Below are positions 5,938-7,691 of a DNA stretch of 7,691 nt, piece by piece. The position numbers and the translations under genes were made by a program. The notes below the pieces were generated by a model. That model saw nothing but the letters and a program-made list of their open reading frames with translations. It was not told where the DNA came from and did no database searches. The stretch lies in the NCBI GenBank assembly GCA_013812385.1, contig JACCTM010000175.1, positions 1 through 7,691 on the forward strand, in the 5' to 3' direction. Every line of letters begins with the position of its first letter. Position 1 is the stretch's first letter. Source of the DNA: Geodermatophilaceae bacterium (GTDB lineage: Bacteria; Actinomycetota; Actinomycetes; Mycobacteriales; Geodermatophilaceae).

Positions 5938-6375
5938 ATGTCGGCACCGGACCGCTCGCTCGTCCTGGCCCTGCGTCTGCGGGATCGTCGACGCTCGCTC
6001 GGGCTGACCCAACAGCAGGTCGTACGACGGCTGTCCGGCCTTGGGATCACGACCACGAACAAGGCCCTGTCCAGCCACGAGCACGGTGCTGGCATCGACG
6101 TCGCGAAACTGCCGGAGTTCGCGGCCGCGCTGGACTGCACGGTGACCTATCTGCTCGGACTCACCGAAGACCCGTCGAGCTGGCAGCCGGATGCTCAGCT
6201 CGGCGCTCGCAGCTCCCCCTCGGACGGTCGGACCTCCGCTGTGCGCCAAGTCCTTGATGTACTTGAGGACCAGATCCCGACGGCCGAGCCATTCGTCCCC
6301 GCCGAGCAAGCCCCCGATGCCCGACCGATGCCGGCCAAGAGCTGGATTCTCGGCCCGTACCCGACGACGCACTGA
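5938..6375 (+). CDS. XRE-family helix-turn-helix DNA-binding protein
   Basis: A 145-residue protein with an N-terminal XRE/Cro-type HTH at about residues 10-72: LRLRDRRRSLGLTQQQVVRRL (helices 1-2), a polar ITTTNKALSSHEHG segment in the recognition-helix region, then KLPEFAAALDCTVTYLLGLT, the typical closing helix. The insert between the second and third helices is slightly longer than in phage Cro. The rest (about 80-130) is low-complexity and Pro/Asp/Ser-rich, ending in the short conserved-looking tail KSWILGPYPTTH. No enzymatic, sensor or membrane segment is visible. It follows the isomerase-like gene by 4 bases and may regulate that pair. The ribosome site is weak, so translational coupling is likely. 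It ends 18 bases from the convergent DUF6390-like gene. Confidence 0.85.
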   Translation: MSAPDRSLVLALRLRDRRRSLGLTQQQVVRRLSGLGITTTNKALSSHEHGAGIDVAKLPEFAAALDCTVTYLLGLTEDPSSWQPDAQLGARSSPSDGRTSAVRQVLDVLEDQIPTAEPFVPAEQAPDARPMPAKSWILGPYPTTH

Positions 6376-6393
6376 GCCGTCGACGGGTGCGAC

Positions 6394-7161
6394 CTAATCG
6401 GCCCTGTCATTGACGATCGTCAGATGGTGCGCCGTGTGCCGGCCCAGCGCCTCCCGTTGTTCTTCGGTCAGCCGGTCGCAGACCCAATCCCAATGCACCG
6501 CTACCCGGTGACCGACGGCGAGGCCGTCTACCAGACCCGGCCCGTCGACCGCACTGCTCGTCGTCGCAGCGTTGGTTACCCCGCCGTTGGCTACCTGGCG
6601 TACAGCCGGGCCGAGAGCGAGCCGTCCCTCGTCGTAGATCAGTGGCTGTGACTCGACGGTGACCTGACCGTCGGCTATCTCGACGACCTGGGCCTCTCGG
6701 ATGCGGCACTTGTCCAGGACGTTGAGTGCGTGGGAGTGCATACGCTCGTTTCCCAGCAGGCCGACCCATGGGTAGATGCAGAACACGTGAAAGCTGTGGT
6801 GGGCCAGTCCGTTGGTCACGCCACCAAGAGCAAGCTTGCTGAACTGCCCCACGCTGCGTCGGAACAGCTCCTCCATGGAGGTACCGAGAGCAGTCGGGCT
6901 GACCTGATCGAGCAGTTCGTTCCCGACCCAGTACGCCTCGACGACGCGTTCATCCAGCGGGTCCGGGATCCCGGCGGCGGCTGCAATCAGCTCGAGGTAC
7001 GGCCAGGCGCCGGTGAACGCCTGCGCCACCACACGGAACCCGGCGTCCTCGGCATCCTCTCGCCCGTACTGCAGCAGGGAGCCGGTGTCGGCAGGCCCGC
7101 AGTAACCGCGCTCGTTGGGCGGATAGGCGTACCGCACGAACATTTCTGCGCCACTGGGCAT
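6394..7161 (-). CDS. DUF6390-like protein, divergent from hypF
   Basis: A 255-residue protein of uncharacterised type that I recognise from memory as DUF6390-like, found next to [NiFe] hydrogenase genes in actinobacteria. Seen: FVRYAYPPNERGYCGPADTGSLL at the start, then FTGAWPYLELIAAAAGIPDPLD, VVEAYWVGNELLDQV, GLAHHSFHVFCIYPWVGLL, ALNVLDKCRIREAQVVEI, and near the end VAVHWDWVCDRLTEEQ and LGRHTAHHL. It has no signal peptide, transmembrane helix or familiar catalytic motif. Several Cys, His and Trp residues sit in conserved-looking motifs (GYCGP, HHSFHVF, HWDWVCD) and might bind metal or a cofactor; that is inference. ATG 7161 is chosen because GGGAGG lies 7 bases upstream; ATGs at 7182 and 7185 lack one. 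It runs divergently from hypF with a 106-base gap. Confidence 0.8.
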   Translation of the reverse strand: MPSGAEMFVRYAYPPNERGYCGPADTGSLLQYGREDAEDAGFRVVAQAFTGAWPYLELIAAAAGIPDPLDERVVEAYWVGNELLDQVSPTALGTSMEELFRRSVGQFSKLALGGVTNGLAHHSFHVFCIYPWVGLLGNERMHSHALNVLDKCRIREAQVVEIADGQVTVESQPLIYDEGRLALGPAVRQVANGGVTNAATTSSAVDGPGLVDGLAVGHRVAVHWDWVCDRLTEEQREALGRHTAHHLTIVNDRAD

Positions 7162-7168
7162 CCAGCCA

Positions 7169-7174
7169 CCTCCC
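7169..7174 (-). promoter_or_regulatory. Ribosome binding site fixing the DUF6390-like start
   Basis: The minus strand reads GGGAGG here, 7 bases before ATG 7161. The upstream in-frame ATGs (7182, 7185) have no such site and would place this motif inside the coding region. Confidence 0.8.
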
Positions 7175-7267
7175 GACAACATCATTCCACGGGCTTCCCA
7201 AATCGAGGAGTCGGGGCTTTACTGAATCGCAGATCTCAGGACAAGCTGAGGCGCCAACTGATCGGCG

Positions 7268-7691
7268 GTGAAGCGGGTGAGTGCCGAGCTCGGGCCGTCC
7301 GCTGGCGCCGCGGAGCCGCCCCCCAACCGGGAACGCCGCCGAATCGTGGTCACCGGCGTCGTGCAGGGCGTCGGCTTTCGGCCTTTTGTGTACGCGCTCA
7401 CCCGCGAACTCGGGCTCTGCGGCTCGGTGGGCAACACCTCCGCCGGGGTCGTTGCCGAAGTGGAAGGCCCGCCAGCGGCCATCGCTGATTTCCTTCGTCG
7501 GGTGGGCACGGAGGCGCCGCCACTGGCCATGGTCGAGTCGATCACATCCGAACCGATACCGGTCCGCGGCGGCACCGAGTTCATGATCGCGGACTCGGCC
7601 GCGGGGATCGGTCGAACCATGGTGTCGCCGGATGTCGCTACCTGTGCCGAGTGCCTCGCGGATCTGAGTGACCCCGCTGGCCGTCGGTATC
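7268..7691 (+). CDS. hypF: [NiFe] hydrogenase maturation carbamoyltransferase HypF, N-terminal part (3' end outside window)
   Basis: HypF converts carbamoyl phosphate and ATP into a carbamoyl group that it passes to HypE, where it becomes the cyanide ligand of the hydrogenase NiFe(CN)2CO centre. From GTG 7268, 141 codons are present. RRIVVTGVVQGVGFRPFVY (catalytic Arg 38) and GSVGNTSAGVVAEVEGP (Asn 56) form the acylphosphatase domain, residues about 24-110. VSPDVATCAECLADLSDP begins the zinc-finger region with the first CxxC (Cys 126, 129). The YrdC-like and carbamoyltransferase domains must lie beyond the window, since the whole protein is about 750-800 residues. The start is GTG 7268 or GTG 7277; a stop at 7259-7261 bounds it, and GGCGGTGAAG before 7277 is a modest ribosome site. 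No frameshift is seen. It implies a hydrogenase locus to the right. Confidence 0.95.
   Translation, partial: MKRVSAELGPSAGAAEPPPNRERRRIVVTGVVQGVGFRPFVYALTRELGLCGSVGNTSAGVVAEVEGPPAAIADFLRRVGTEAPPLAMVESITSEPIPVRGGTEFMIADSAAGIGRTMVSPDVATCAECLADLSDPAGRRY

Noticed and set aside
6730..7488. A 252-codon plus-strand frame opposite the DUF6390-like gene running into hypF.
   Set aside because: It is the antisense of a gene with recognisable motifs and a strong ribosome site, overlaps the hypF start in another frame, and resembles no family.

Overview
The window is high-GC DNA from an actinomycete-type bacterium. The gene order aspartate aminotransferase (opposite strand) – tRNA-Trp – secE – nusG – rplK – rplA is the arrangement known from Streptomyces, and the trpT-secE-nusG-rplK-rplA part is also found in Mycobacterium. 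The proteins themselves also look actinobacterial: long N-terminal extensions on SecE and NusG, and frequent GTG starts.

Layout. Bases 3-404 hold the C-terminal part of an M1-family zinc metallopeptidase. It converges on a PLP-dependent aspartate-type aminotransferase (complement 409-1719 or 1788). The housekeeping block follows on the + strand: tRNA-Trp(CCA) at 1866-1938, secE, nusG, rplK and rplA, ending at 5097. The 152-base rplK-rplA spacer contains a two-helix RNA element that looks like a copy of the ribosomal protein L1 binding site of 23S rRNA, so rplA is probably under L1 feedback control. SecE is unusual: a normal one-helix SecE domain of about 57 residues sits behind a 245-residue charged extension with a 48-residue stretch that is 73% acidic.

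After rplA the conserved block stops and accessory DNA begins. First comes a decayed antibiotic-type phosphotransferase (no start codon, internal deletion, frame changes). Next is a tight pair encoding a muconolactone-isomerase-like small protein and an XRE-type DNA-binding protein. A DUF6390-like gene on the minus strand is divergent from the start of hypF, which runs off the window. HypF makes the cyanide ligands of [NiFe] hydrogenases, so the right edge is probably the beginning of a hydrogenase locus. rplJ-rplL is not in the window.

The strongest candidates for something not routinely annotated are the L1-site mimic upstream of rplA, the poly-Asp SecE extension, and the uncharacterised DUF6390-like partner of hypF. 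I see no CRISPR array, IS element or complete mobile element.
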